This document shows, one piece after another, positions 35,318-44,140 of a DNA stretch of 64,000 nt (its first letter is position 1; every line of letters starts with the position of its first letter). The DNA lies in assembly GCF_007988965.1 (NCBI RefSeq), contig NZ_BJVD01000011.1, positions 24,567-88,566 on the forward strand, in the 5' to 3' direction. The notes under the pieces are model-generated. The model was not told the DNA's origin. It saw only the letters and a list, made by a program, of their open reading frames with translations, and ran no database searches. Source of the stretch: Rummeliibacillus stabekisii. GTDB taxonomy: Bacteria; Bacillota; Bacilli; Bacillales_A; Planococcaceae. Both the position numbers and the translations under genes were made by a program.

Positions 35318-36007
35318 ATGAAATTTTCAGAGCAGTTACGACTAGAGGCCGATTCTATTTGGGAAGCAAGTTTTCAGCATCCATTTGTGACAGGGATAGC
35401 TGATGGCAGCTTGCCATTAGAACGCTTCCGCTATTACGTGTTGCAGGATTCTTATTATCTTTCTCATTTTGCCAGGGTGCAGGCATTGGCGGGAGCAAAG
35501 GCACCTGATTTGCACACAACGGCTCGCATGGCTATTCATGTACAGGGTACAGCTGAAGCAGAATTGAGTCTGCATGCTAATTTTTCAAAGCAATTAGGCA
35601 TTACTGATGCTGAAATTGCTGAGTTTAAGCCTGCTCCCACTGCCTATGCGTACACATCTCATCTATATCGAGCGGCATTTACTGGTCATATTGGTGATAT
35701 TATTGCAGCGCTTCTTCCATGCTATTGGCTTTATGATGAAATCGGTCAGCGTTTAAAGGGAAATACGCCAAATCAACCAATCTATCAAGAGTGGATTGCT
35801 GCATACGGTGGCGATTGGTTCCATGAAAAAGTGGTGGAGCAAATCGAGCGAATCGATGAGATTGCTGAGAGGGTTACAGAATCAGATCGCTTGCAAATGC
35901 TCGAGCATTTTATGATCAGCAGCCAATATGAATATTCATTTTGGGAGATGGCTTATCAGCATGAAGATTGGCCAATCGTGAATAAGGATTCGATGGTGAG
36001 AGGCTAA
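35318..36007 (+). CDS. tenA: Aminopyrimidine aminohydrolase / thiaminase II TenA
   Basis: 229 residues, all-helical TenA fold. It hydrolyses amino-HMP in the salvage of degraded thiamine. Seen motifs: FVTGIADGSLPLERFRYY with the family's D and Y, YCW-type segment LLPCYWLY with the active Cys, and FMISSQYEYSFWEMA with catalytic Glu near the end. Two ATGs follow GGAGGG; the second is better spaced. First gene of the riboswitch operon; its stop overlaps the tenI start by one base. Confidence 0.93.
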   Translation: MKFSEQLRLEADSIWEASFQHPFVTGIADGSLPLERFRYYVLQDSYYLSHFARVQALAGAKAPDLHTTARMAIHVQGTAEAELSLHANFSKQLGITDAEIAEFKPAPTAYAYTSHLYRAAFTGHIGDIIAALLPCYWLYDEIGQRLKGNTPNQPIYQEWIAAYGGDWFHEKVVEQIERIDEIAERVTESDRLQMLEHFMISSQYEYSFWEMAYQHEDWPIVNKDSMVRG

Positions 36008-36630
36008 TGAATCGAGAGCTGCATATTGTTTCGACAGGCAGACAGCCTATTCCTGAAATGATTCGGATCGCCAAAGATATTCATCCATTCATTGATGCTT
36101 TCCATATCCGTGAAAAGCAGAGAACTGCCAGAGAACTAATGGAAATCGTAAATCAACTGAAGGCAGAAGGTGTGCCTTTGGATAAAATCATCATCAACGA
36201 TCGACTGGACGTCGGAGCGGTCACAAAGGTGAAGGGCGTTCAACTAGCTAATCATAGTTTGGATATCGCGGTTGTGAAGGATGTTTTTCCAGCTCTACGG
36301 CTAGGATGTTCCGTTCACACAGTAGAAGAAGCGATATATGCGAGTGAATGTGGCGCAGATTATGTGATATATGGCCATATCTTCCCTTCACATTCCAAGC
36401 CGGACAAAGAACCACGAGGCCTAGAAAAATTAAAGGAATTAACTATGAACGTAAAAGTTCCAGTGATTGCGATTGGCGGAATTCAATTTGAGAATGTAGA
36501 ACGAGTGTTGGAAGCAGGAGCACAAGGGATTGCGGTCTTGTCAGGAGTATTGCTGGCAAACGATCCTGTACAGGCAGCGAAAAAGTATTCTGCAAAATTG
36601 AGGTTAACGGAAAGTCCTTTATCAAAATAA
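36007..36630 (+). CDS. tenI: Thiazole tautomerase TenI
   Basis: A 207-residue TIM barrel related to ThiE. TenI aromatises the thiazole product of ThiG. It shows IINDRLDVG, LGCSVHTVEEA, YVIYGHIFPS and a phosphate-binding IAIGGI. The full set of pyrimidine-phosphate-binding residues of ThiE is not evident, and position after tenA supports TenI. Translationally coupled to tenA. Confidence 0.85.
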   Translation: MNRELHIVSTGRQPIPEMIRIAKDIHPFIDAFHIREKQRTARELMEIVNQLKAEGVPLDKIIINDRLDVGAVTKVKGVQLANHSLDIAVVKDVFPALRLGCSVHTVEEAIYASECGADYVIYGHIFPSHSKPDKEPRGLEKLKELTMNVKVPVIAIGGIQFENVERVLEAGAQGIAVLSGVLLANDPVQAAKKYSAKLRLTESPLSK

Positions 36631-36662
36631 ATTGATTAGCACACGTAAAAGGAAGTGAGCGG

Positions 36663-36866
36663 ATGAGACTCCAAATAAATGGTGAATCTCTAGAAATTCC
36701 CGAGCAAATAAGAGTTGTGTCAGATGTGATTCATCACTTTGGATTAGAATCTAAGGTTTTCATTATGGAATTAAATCATAACATTTTAGACAAAAGTCGC
36801 TATTTCGACACAGCGGTATCAGATGGCGACAAAATAGAGATTGTACACTTTGTTGGAGGTGGATGA
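36663..36866 (+). CDS. thiS: Sulfur carrier protein ThiS
   Basis: 67 residues with the ubiquitin-like fold and C-terminal VHFVGGG, whose final Gly is adenylated by ThiF and turned into a thiocarboxylate, the sulfur donor for ThiG. GGAAGTGAG lies before the ATG. It follows tenI after 32 bp, where B. subtilis has thiO. Confidence 0.93.
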   Translation: MRLQINGESLEIPEQIRVVSDVIHHFGLESKVFIMELNHNILDKSRYFDTAVSDGDKIEIVHFVGGG

Positions 36867-36867
36867 A

Positions 36868-37635
36868 ATGTTGAAAATTGGGCCATATGAATTTCAATCA
36901 AGACTTTTATTAGGAACAGGAAAGTACCCAAACTTTGATATTCAGAAAGAAGCCGTGGAAGTATCAGGAACGGACATCCTTACGTTTGCCGTTAGAAGAA
37001 TGAATATTTTTGAGGCGAGCCAGCCGAATTTCCTGGAGAAAATAGATTTAGCGAAGTATAAACTATTACCCAATACAGCAGGGGCCACTACGGCTGCAGA
37101 AGCGGTTCGCATCGCCAAGCTGGCAAAGGCATCTGGCTTATGTGACATGATTAAAGTCGAAGTCATCGGTTGCCAAAAAACCCTGTTGCCTGACCCGTTC
37201 GAAACATATAAGGCATCTGAAGAATTATTGAAAGAAGGATTTATTGTCCTTCCTTATATCTCAGATGATGTATTGCTAGCTAAAAGATTGCAAGAATTAG
37301 GCGTCCATGCAATCATGCCTGGCGCTTCTCCAATAGGCTCTGGTCAAGGCATTATCAACCCGCTTAATTTAAGTTTTATTATTGAGCAGGCAACTGTACC
37401 CGTTATTGTAGATGCAGGTATTGGTGCGCCATCTGATGCGGCTATTGCTATGGAAGCAGGAGCGGATGGAGTCCTCTTGAATACTGCTGTTTCAGGTGCT
37501 GGTAATCCCGTGAAAATGGCGAAAGCAATGAAGCTTGCCATTGAAGCAGGACGCTTAGGCTATGAAGCAGGTAGAATAGCGAAAAAAAACTATGCAACGG
37601 CTAGCAGTCCAACCGAAGGAATGAGCATCGGGTGA
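36868..37635 (+). CDS. thiG: Thiazole synthase ThiG
   Basis: A 255-residue TIM-barrel enzyme that condenses deoxyxylulose phosphate, dehydroglycine and ThiS thiocarboxylate. The Schiff-base Lys is in MIKVEVIG; phosphate-binding [24 protein letters not shown] is recognisable in pieces. Start ATG at 36868, one base after the thiS stop, with GGAGGTGG inside the thiS end. It overlaps thiF by four bases. Confidence 0.94.
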   Translation: MLKIGPYEFQSRLLLGTGKYPNFDIQKEAVEVSGTDILTFAVRRMNIFEASQPNFLEKIDLAKYKLLPNTAGATTAAEAVRIAKLAKASGLCDMIKVEVIGCQKTLLPDPFETYKASEELLKEGFIVLPYISDDVLLAKRLQELGVHAIMPGASPIGSGQGIINPLNLSFIIEQATVPVIVDAGIGAPSDAAIAMEAGADGVLLNTAVSGAGNPVKMAKAMKLAIEAGRLGYEAGRIAKKNYATASSPTEGMSIG

Positions 37636-38651
37636 GTGAGCGTTATTCAAGGCAAGAATTATTTGTGCCTATCGGTAAAGAAGGCCAAGAGAAAATTAGG
37701 CAAAAGCATGTACTTGTAATTGGTGCAGGGGCACTCGGAACGGGAAGTGCAGAAAGTCTCGTACGTATGGGGGTTGGTAAGCTGACTATAGTTGATCGAG
37801 ATTACGTAGAGTGGAGTAATCTTCAAAGGCAACAATTATACGATGAGGAAGATGCCAAGCAACGCGTACCTAAAGCTATTGCAGCGCATAAACGATTATC
37901 ACAGTTAAATAGTGAAGTAGAAATCCATGGTCTTGTTCAAGATGTTTCAGCGACTGAAGCAGAGCAACTTATAAGGGATGTGGATCTCATAATGGATGCC
38001 ACAGATAATTTTGACACACGCATGATTCTAAATGATGTAGCACAAAAATATAACATTCCATGGATTTATGGTGCTTGTGTCGGAAGCTATGGATTAAGCT
38101 ATTCCATTATCCCGGGGAAAACGCCTTGTTTAAATTGTTTGCTGGAGACAGTGCCAATTGGTGGATTAACGTGTGATACGGCAGGCATAATCAGTCCCGC
38201 TGTCCAAATGGTAGTGGCTTATCAAATCACTGAAGCGCTAAAGATTTTGGTTGAGGATGATTGTTCTTTAAGGAATCAGCTTATATCCTTTGATTTATGG
38301 AAGAATCAACATACTTCTATCATGGTCGATCAGTTAAAGAAACAGAGTTGTCCATCCTGTGGCGATCATCCAACTTATCCTTACCTAGAACATCAAAGTC
38401 AATCAAAAGTAGCAGTGTTGTGTGGACGCGATACGGTTCAAATTCGACCGTCTCATAGAATCACAGTAGACTTAGAAAACGTAGCAAACCTACTATCTAA
38501 GCAAGCGGACTCAGTCGTACGAAATCCATATCTTGTTTCGTTTAAAATGGGCGATTTTCGTCTCGTCCTATTTAAAGACGGACGGGCATTGATACATGGC
38601 ACGAAGAATATTGAGGAAGCTAAATCATTTTATTATCGTTATTTAGGATAG
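37632..38651 (+). CDS. thiF: ThiF family adenylyltransferase
   Basis: 339 residues of the E1-like superfamily. The ATP-binding [19 protein letters not shown], the RQ pair in [17 protein letters not shown] and two CxxC zinc pairs (CLNC, CPSC) are present. It adenylates ThiS; a MoeB-like role is possible but the operon points to ThiS. Start GTG overlapping the thiG stop. Last gene of the operon; no thiD follows. Confidence 0.92.
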   Translation: MSERYSRQELFVPIGKEGQEKIRQKHVLVIGAGALGTGSAESLVRMGVGKLTIVDRDYVEWSNLQRQQLYDEEDAKQRVPKAIAAHKRLSQLNSEVEIHGLVQDVSATEAEQLIRDVDLIMDATDNFDTRMILNDVAQKYNIPWIYGACVGSYGLSYSIIPGKTPCLNCLLETVPIGGLTCDTAGIISPAVQMVVAYQITEALKILVEDDCSLRNQLISFDLWKNQHTSIMVDQLKKQSCPSCGDHPTYPYLEHQSQSKVAVLCGRDTVQIRPSHRITVDLENVANLLSKQADSVVRNPYLVSFKMGDFRLVLFKDGRALIHGTKNIEEAKSFYYRYLG

Positions 38652-38743
38652 CTAAGGAGTATGCTTGTGGGGTATAGATGTCTAATCAACAGTTATACTA
38701 ATCAAAACTGTAACAGGGAAATTCTTTAGAAAAGGGCGATAGA

Positions 38744-39025
38744 ATGGTGGCAATATGTGAGCTATGTGGGCGAGATGGAGTGGAAGTGACCATCCATCAT
38801 TTACTTCCGAAAGAGATGGGCGGTACTTTTGGTGATACTGCCAAACTCTGCATACCATGTCACAAACAAATACATGCCCTTTATACAAATAGCGAAATTG
38901 CAGCTCGATTATCCACATTATCAGAATTACGTGCAGATCCAGCGATAAGACGTTTCATCAAATGGATTCGAAAGCAGCCCTCTAGCAAGATGGTGAGGAA
39001 TAAAAAGGTGAACCGGAGAAAATAG
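38744..39025 (+). CDS. HNH-type protein (YisB-like)
   Basis: 93 residues. The zinc cysteines (CELCGR, CIPCHKQIHAL) and the IHHLLPKEMGG segment form a compact HNH/McrA-like nuclease motif. Resembles YisB of Bacillus subtilis. It is short and lacks other domains; the function is unproven. It begins 92 bp after thiF and ends at a strong terminator. Confidence 0.78.
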   Translation: MVAICELCGRDGVEVTIHHLLPKEMGGTFGDTAKLCIPCHKQIHALYTNSEIAARLSTLSELRADPAIRRFIKWIRKQPSSKMVRNKKVNRRK

Positions 39026-39028
39026 AGG

Positions 39029-39063
39029 AGCATGCTGTTTTGAGTAGAACAGCATGCTTTTGT
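39029..39063 (+). terminator. Rho-independent terminator
   Basis: AGCATGCTGTT/AACAGCATGCT stem and T-rich tail after the HNH gene. Confidence 0.7.
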
Positions 39064-39080
39064 TATGACTTGATGTGGTA

Positions 39081-39572
39081 TCAAAGCTCCACATCTTCTG
39101 GATCAAACCATTCACCAGTAAGCAAATCAAGTGCATTTCCTGCATCATGGATTTCAAAATATGAAGGAATGCCAATTTCTTTACCGTTCGCTTGGTTGAA
39201 GCATTGATAAACCCAACGACCGATTTCTGCAATACAGGCTTCTTCCACACCCTCTTTTTCATAGAACTCTTCTAATGTATCTGACCACTCTTCCTCCAAC
39301 CATTCATCTACTAAAAATTCATCAAGTAAATCGACTGAACCCGCGAAACCTTCATCTACCTCTTCTTCAAAAACCTCATCAAACATATCTTCTCGAGTAG
39401 ATAAACTGAAGTAGAGAGTAGGTTCACCTATACTACTTTCTATAAATATTGCGTTTACCTCTTCCGCAAAATTCATCTCTATTAAACTGCCTATTTTCTC
39501 CACCAATTCATTTGTCTTTTTAGACAAATTGGAACGAATCATCTCTAAATAGTTTTCTACACTGTATTCCAT
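39081..39572 (-). CDS. Acidic hypothetical protein
   Basis: 163 residues with an unusually high share of Glu and Asp, for example a run FEEEVDEGFAG and WLEEEWSDTLEEF. No membrane segment or signal peptide. AAGGGGTGA precedes the ATG. The composition recalls small immunity or DNA-mimic proteins, but no family is recognised. It is a stand-alone gene. Confidence 0.6.
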   Translation of the reverse strand: MEYSVENYLEMIRSNLSKKTNELVEKIGSLIEMNFAEEVNAIFIESSIGEPTLYFSLSTREDMFDEVFEEEVDEGFAGSVDLLDEFLVDEWLEEEWSDTLEEFYEKEGVEEACIAEIGRWVYQCFNQANGKEIGIPSYFEIHDAGNALDLLTGEWFDPEDVEL

Positions 39573-39847
39573 ATAATCACCCCTTAAACAAGTATATAAT
39601 TAGCATAACATTCCAATTATGGATGTAAAATGTATGGTGCTAGAGCTATTTGTTAAACAAGTTATACTATTATGATTTAGTCCATTAATATACCTCTTAT
39701 AGCAGTGTTAATAGTGTTTTTACGGTGATTTAAATTATCTTTTCTTTTTCCTTTGTCTGTTTCAAGCAAAGCAGACGAAAACACCGCAAGTAAAAAAGTC
39801 TTCTTATAATAATTGCTCAATGTGTCTCAGATCGTTATTTTCTAATA

Positions 39848-39890
39848 AAAACAGCGACAAACACTAGATTAATAGTGCTTGCCGCTGTTT
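39848..39890 (-). terminator. Terminator of the MFS operon
   Basis: AAACAGCG...CGCTGTTT with inner TAGTG/CACTA pairs; the remaining bases of 39573-39949 hold no gene I can see. Confidence 0.6.
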
Positions 39891-39949
39891 GAAATATTTC
39901 CAAGATTTCATTTTAAAAACGTTTAGTAGATTTGCTTTGTATAAACTAC

Positions 39950-41368
39950 TTACCCTTTTCCCACAGGCTCTCGCTTCACAAAAAGTGATAAAATAAGCCC
40001 GATGATTGTAAGGGCAAGGATAAAGATGTACGCATGTTTTGTTCCTTCTGCCATTAATTCACCTGGTGTAGCGTTCGGGAATTTCTCCATATGCAATGTT
40101 TGGCCATTTACCAATAATGTAATTGCCAACGCTGTACCGATACCACCAGCAATTTGTTGTAATGTGCTCATGACTGCGGCACCATCACCATATAATTTGC
40201 GAGGTAATTGATTTAATCCATTTGTTTGCGCAGGCATGATAATCATGGAAATACCGATGAAAAAGATAGAATGTGCCAAAATTACTTGCCAAATTGGTGT
40301 ATCTGCAGAGATTGTAAAAACAAAAAGTAAGCTTGAAATAAACGCTAAAAGATACCCAAGTGGCAAAAATTTCTTTGCACCATACTTATCAAATAGCTTT
40401 CCTACAAAAGGAGAACAAAAAGCGTTCAGTGCACTACCAGGTAAAAGAATCATCCCAGCTACTGTCGCACTAAATAATAAAGATCCTTTTAGATACATTG
40501 GTAATAAAATGGCTGATGATAATATGAGAAGCATACCACTGAATAATAACAACGCTCCTAATGTAAACATCGGGAATTTAAACACTCTCAAATTAATCAT
40601 TGGCTGCTTCATTTTCATTTGACGGATACTAAATAATATAATGGACACGGCACCTACAATAAATGGTGCATATACCGAAACGGAGTTAAATGATTTTTCC
40701 GCAATATTACTTAAACTATACATCAAACCGCCAAATCCAAGTGTGGATAACAGGATAGAAAGCAAATCAATAGAAGGTTTTGTAATCTTGGATACATTAT
40801 CAATCTGTTTAAGCCCGATAATAATTAAAGCTACATAAAAGATAAGACTTATCCAGAAGATATAAGCCCAATCCAACGAATCAACAATAAGACCAGCTAA
40901 AACAGGGCCAACAGCAGGTGCTGTTGTAATGACAAGTCCCATTAATCCCATCACAGCTCCACGTTTATAGATAGGGAAAATAAGTAAAATAACATTCATC
41001 ATTAATGGTAAAATAATGCCTGTTCCAAGAGCTTGCACGATACGACCAATTAGTAAAACTGTAAAACTAGGTGCTACTGCAGCTAAAATGGTTCCTACAA
41101 TAGAGAAGGTTAATGAACCGACTACTAATTGTTTTGTTGTAAACCATTGAATGAGTAGGGATGAAACAGGTACGAGAATACCAATTGTTAATAGATAGCC
41201 CGTCGTAAGCCACTGGGCAGTCGCTGGTGACACACTAAAATCTGACATAATATTAGTTAATGCCATATTCAAGGCGGTCTCACTAAAGAGTCCGATAAAT
41301 GCGGCAAACATTAGTACAGAAGCCATAGCTTTAGGGCTACGTACTGGCACAACTTGAGATGAAGACAT
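39950..41368 (-). CDS. MFS drug transporter, DHA2 (14-helix) type
   Basis: 472 residues with about 14 membrane helices. Motif C of drug-proton antiporters is seen in LVITTAPAVGPVLAGLIVDSL (pieces), and the loop GRIVQALGTGI fits motif B. Similar to EmrB/QacA and LmrB pumps. It follows a TetR regulator on the same strand after 72 bp and a shared operator TAGACCGGTCTA precedes each gene, so it is probably a self-controlled drug-efflux unit. Confidence 0.87.
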   Translation of the reverse strand: MSSSQVVPVRSPKAMASVLMFAAFIGLFSETALNMALTNIMSDFSVSPATAQWLTTGYLLTIGILVPVSSLLIQWFTTKQLVVGSLTFSIVGTILAAVAPSFTVLLIGRIVQALGTGIILPLMMNVILLIFPIYKRGAVMGLMGLVITTAPAVGPVLAGLIVDSLDWAYIFWISLIFYVALIIIGLKQIDNVSKITKPSIDLLSILLSTLGFGGLMYSLSNIAEKSFNSVSVYAPFIVGAVSIILFSIRQMKMKQPMINLRVFKFPMFTLGALLLFSGMLLILSSAILLPMYLKGSLLFSATVAGMILLPGSALNAFCSPFVGKLFDKYGAKKFLPLGYLLAFISSLLFVFTISADTPIWQVILAHSIFFIGISMIIMPAQTNGLNQLPRKLYGDGAAVMSTLQQIAGGIGTALAITLLVNGQTLHMEKFPNATPGELMAEGTKHAYIFILALTIIGLILSLFVKREPVGKG

Positions 41369-41399
41369 AAAATACTCCTTTCTTTCATAAAAAAATAAT

Positions 41400-41411
41400 T
41401 AGACCGGTCTA
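41400..41411. promoter_or_regulatory. TetR operator TAGACCGGTCTA
   Basis: A perfect 12-bp palindrome between the tetR-type gene and the MFS gene. A related site (ACGGTCTATATA) precedes the regulator. Confidence 0.7.
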
Positions 41412-41440
41412 TATAATTTTACGATAAATAAAGTCCCTTT

Positions 41441-42019
41441 TTACTGAGACAGTAGTAAAGGGATCATCTTATTCACGTGATGTAATGGCTCACTTGATTT
41501 TTTTGTAAAACATAGCGTAACGCCCCCTTCAATTAAGGCACTAATTGTTTCACTAATCAAACAAGCACGATCTTCACTATAGCCACTCATTCTTAATTTA
41601 TCGTAAAAAAGTTTTTCCCAAATTATAAAGGTTTCTTCACAGGCCTGGCGTAAATTCTCATTGACAAATACAGTTTCCATCGCGAGCAATCCGAGTGGGA
41701 CGTTTTTAAATTGTGTTTTTCGTTCTATGTCTTTAAATCTTTCCGCAATAGTTCCAATATGATATTGAAATGCTTCGACTGGGTCATCATAAGTGGCAAG
41801 ATTTTCATTAATTACTGTTGAAATCGTCTTTGCAGATAAATTAATCGCTTCAATCGCTAATTGCTCCTTACCATTAGGGAAATGATAATATAACGAACCT
41901 TTAGGCGCTCCACTCTCTTTAAGTATTTCACTTAACCCCGTAGCATGATAACCTTTCAAATGAAAAAGCAAGGTAGCTGCTTCTAAGATTTTCTCACGGG
42001 ATGTTTCTTTACTAGACAT
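41441..42019 (-). CDS. TetR/AcrR family regulator (LmrA/QacR-like)
   Basis: 192 residues. HTH: ATLLFHLKGYHATGLSEIL and GAPKGSLYYHFPNGKEQL, the form seen in LmrA/YxaF regulators. The C-terminal helical domain binds inducers. First gene of the operon with the MFS pump. Confidence 0.87.
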   Translation of the reverse strand: MSSKETSREKILEAATLLFHLKGYHATGLSEILKESGAPKGSLYYHFPNGKEQLAIEAINLSAKTISTVINENLATYDDPVEAFQYHIGTIAERFKDIERKTQFKNVPLGLLAMETVFVNENLRQACEETFIIWEKLFYDKLRMSGYSEDRACLISETISALIEGGVTLCFTKKSSEPLHHVNKMIPLLLSQ

Positions 42020-42040
42020 AGATCATACCTCCATCAAATT

Positions 42041-42058
42041 ATAACGAACGGTCTATAT
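42041..42058. promoter_or_regulatory. TetR operator upstream of the regulator
   Basis: Contains CGAACGGTCTATAT, sharing ACNGGTCTATAT with the site at 41400. It implies autoregulation. Confidence 0.55.
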
Positions 42059-42237
42059 AATAATAAAAGTGTCGTTTGGTGTTGTCAATCTAAATTTATT
42101 ACTATGTAAAAGCAATCTAAAGGTGAACTCCTCCCAATTAACGAGTATGTGCATTGCTATTTTTATGTCAAACAGCTAATATAGAAAACCAAAAGCAGTA
42201 CAGGTTAACACAACTAAAAATAACAAGGGGGAATTGT

Positions 42238-42723
42238 ATGAGAGAAATAACTTTATCAAACGGAAAGACTGTAAAAGTTGAATGTTTAAGCTGTGCATTA
42301 ACTAGTGGACTTATTGAGTCAGATGGTGGTGTTGTTATTGAAACTGCCCATTTTCATGCCCATCAAGATGTTGCATATCCAATAAAAGGACTAATCATAT
42401 TAGCTTCTAAACGCCATATTAAATGCTTTGATGAATTAACTGAAGCAGAAAAATTGGATTACATAAACTTACTGACAAAAATAAGAAAAGCTCAAAGGGA
42501 AGTGTTAAGTATAGAATATGTTTATTACTTTTACAATGAAGACACAACTCACCATTTTCATACCTGGATGGTTCCAAGGTATGAATGGATGTATCAATTT
42601 GGACGTTCAGTAGAATCTGTCAGACCTGTGCTACTTCATGCTCGCAACAACATGAATAGCGGAGAAAATATTAAGGAAGTAATGAATGCAATGAATGCTT
42701 TGGGTAAAGAATTGAATAAGTAA
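42238..42723 (+). CDS. HIT family protein
   Basis: 161 residues. The histidine triad region reads THHFHTWMVPRYEW, preceded by a HIT-like helix. HIT proteins are nucleotide hydrolases or transferases using the central His. The triad spacing is slightly unusual (HHFHTW). Start at MREITLSN with AAGGGGG before it; 28 codons upstream are non-coding leader. Confidence 0.72.
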   Translation: MREITLSNGKTVKVECLSCALTSGLIESDGGVVIETAHFHAHQDVAYPIKGLIILASKRHIKCFDELTEAEKLDYINLLTKIRKAQREVLSIEYVYYFYNEDTTHHFHTWMVPRYEWMYQFGRSVESVRPVLLHARNNMNSGENIKEVMNAMNALGKELNK

Positions 42724-42745
42724 TATAATATAAAAAATTATCTTA

Positions 42746-42782
42746 AGATTGTTATCCAGATAAGTGATAACAATCTCTTTTG
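42746..42782. terminator. Bidirectional terminator
   Basis: AGATTGTTATC/GATAACAATCT perfect stem between the converging HIT and winged-helix genes. Confidence 0.7.
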
Positions 42783-42786
42783 ATTT

Positions 42787-43587
42787 CTATAGAAATTCCA
42801 ATCTAATCTCACTCCCATTCCGACTCTCCTCCTCATAAAACTCCATCACTTCTACCGTAAACCGATCTAGTTTTCTATCTAGCTTTTTATACATATAGCC
42901 AAAGGGATTGGTGATGAACTGCCTTTTAGTTTGCTGAATGGTTTCTTTGAAGGTCGTAAAGCTAATGTCTTCGAGCTGTTGTTTGCGGACTTGGTAGATT
43001 TCCCATTCCAGCAAGGGTTTTAGTTGCTTGTACACGACATCCACAAATTTCTTTGTTTCTGAGGTGTTGCCAGTGGTTGATAAAAGATAATGAAAAATTC
43101 TATTACGCAAAGATGTATTTAAGATCGGGTATGTATGTTTACCGTATTGATGTTTAGGATTAGAAGATAAAGATGGTTCCTGTTCCAGTTGCGCTGCTTC
43201 AACCTTACTCTCACAAGGAGTTTCAGCTTCTTCTTGATGTGCCACGGCCAATGTGTCATCACAAGATAAAATAGAAAAGATGTTGGCGCCTTTGATGCCA
43301 TTCATCTTTTTTGTTTGGATGCGTTTGATAATCTGAAACTCTTCTAAACGTTTGAGCGTGCGGAAAACAGTTCGGACAGAAATGCCTAAAGCATCTGAAA
43401 TTGTTTGTGCCTTTAAGTGGCAGGCACCTGAATAATCCAATGCATGCGAAGCCATTTTATAAAGAACGGACTTATCGGATGTGGTCAAATTGTAGTAATG
43501 CTTGCGGATGTGTTGTTCCACTTGCTCGTCCATTTCTTGTATAGTTGTAAAAGATGTATAAGGTGCTAAATATTCAAAACGTGCCAT
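42787..43587 (-). CDS. Winged-helix DNA-binding protein
   Basis: 266 residues. Residues 35-105 form a winged helix (SDKSVLYKMASHAL, AQTISDALGISVRTVFRTL, KRLEEFQIIKRI). A variable linker and a helical C-terminal domain follow (TKKFVDVVYKQLKPLLEWEI, QQTKRQFITNPFGYMYKKL). It resembles the helix-turn-helix proteins widespread as paralogues in Bacillus and related genera, sometimes plasmid-linked; replication or regulatory role not known. A 19-bp palindrome lies 100 bp upstream. Confidence 0.72.
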   Translation of the reverse strand: MARFEYLAPYTSFTTIQEMDEQVEQHIRKHYYNLTTSDKSVLYKMASHALDYSGACHLKAQTISDALGISVRTVFRTLKRLEEFQIIKRIQTKKMNGIKGANIFSILSCDDTLAVAHQEEAETPCESKVEAAQLEQEPSLSSNPKHQYGKHTYPILNTSLRNRIFHYLLSTTGNTSETKKFVDVVYKQLKPLLEWEIYQVRKQQLEDISFTTFKETIQQTKRQFITNPFGYMYKKLDRKLDRFTVEVMEFYEEESRNGSEIRLEFL

Positions 43588-43685
43588 GTTTTCTCCTTCT
43601 TTCAGCTTTTATAAAGTAAATAGAAGAAAGTAGAGAAAAGGGGACAAAAAATAAAAATATTTTTGTTTACAATATAAAGAAGAAT

Positions 43686-43704
43686 GTACAACAATTTGTT
43701 GTAC
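43686..43704. promoter_or_regulatory. 19-bp palindrome upstream of the winged-helix gene
   Basis: GTACAACAA-T-TTGTTGTAC, perfect arms of nine. Candidate operator for the winged-helix protein. Confidence 0.5.
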
Positions 43705-43715
43705 ACTCCTCAATT

Positions 43716-44007
43716 TAATGTGTGAGATGCGAATTTATTTTACATAAGATGATAATCTGAATGGGATGAGATGGTATTTGAATGAATGGGTTGACATTGT
43801 TTATCCATTTTTTTAATGTTTTGTGCAAGAGCGTTATCACGACCACGTATTTTATTAGATACTGCTTTAATTCTTACAAAATCATTCACTACATATTGAA
43901 TGCGATTAGATAATGCTTCTACAGTAGCAACTATTTTTGTTTTCGCTAGAGCATCTTGTTTGCCGTGCTGTTTACCGCTCTTTTGTTATTGTGTATCTCA
44001 CACATTA
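43716..44007. repeat. 292-bp segment bounded by 13-bp inverted repeats (MITE-like)
   Basis: TAATGTGTGAGAT at the left is exactly inverted at the right (ATCTCACACATTA). The ends can be read as a TA target duplication flanking 11-bp inverted repeats, as for small IS630/Tc1-type non-autonomous elements. The interior contains an 82-codon open frame without a start (next entry). No transposase is present. Confidence 0.55.
43740..43985 (-). pseudogene. Start-less 82-codon frame inside the inverted repeats
   Basis: The minus strand reads KSGKQHGKQDALAKTK, then IVATVEALSNRIQYVVNDFV and ends SHSDYHLM. Heptad-like and basic. No ATG, GTG or TTG precedes it before an in-frame stop, but an ATG in another frame just upstream (MCEIHNNK) suggests a frameshifted small gene. 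No family recognised. Confidence 0.35.
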
Positions 44008-44097
44008 GTATTCTATGAAGTAAACGGTTTTCGATCTGTACTCATGTCCGTGATTCTTAAAATACTTTGAATTGGTTTACCACTATTACAGAAAAAA

Positions 44098-44128
44098 ACT
44101 CGCCGATTGCGGCGAGTATTTCTTTTTT
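44098..44128. terminator. Bidirectional terminator
   Basis: ACTCGCCG-ATTG-CGGCGAGT with A- and T-tracts on the two sides; it ends the SDR gene on the minus strand. Confidence 0.7.
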
Positions 44129-44140
44129 AATTCAAGCATG

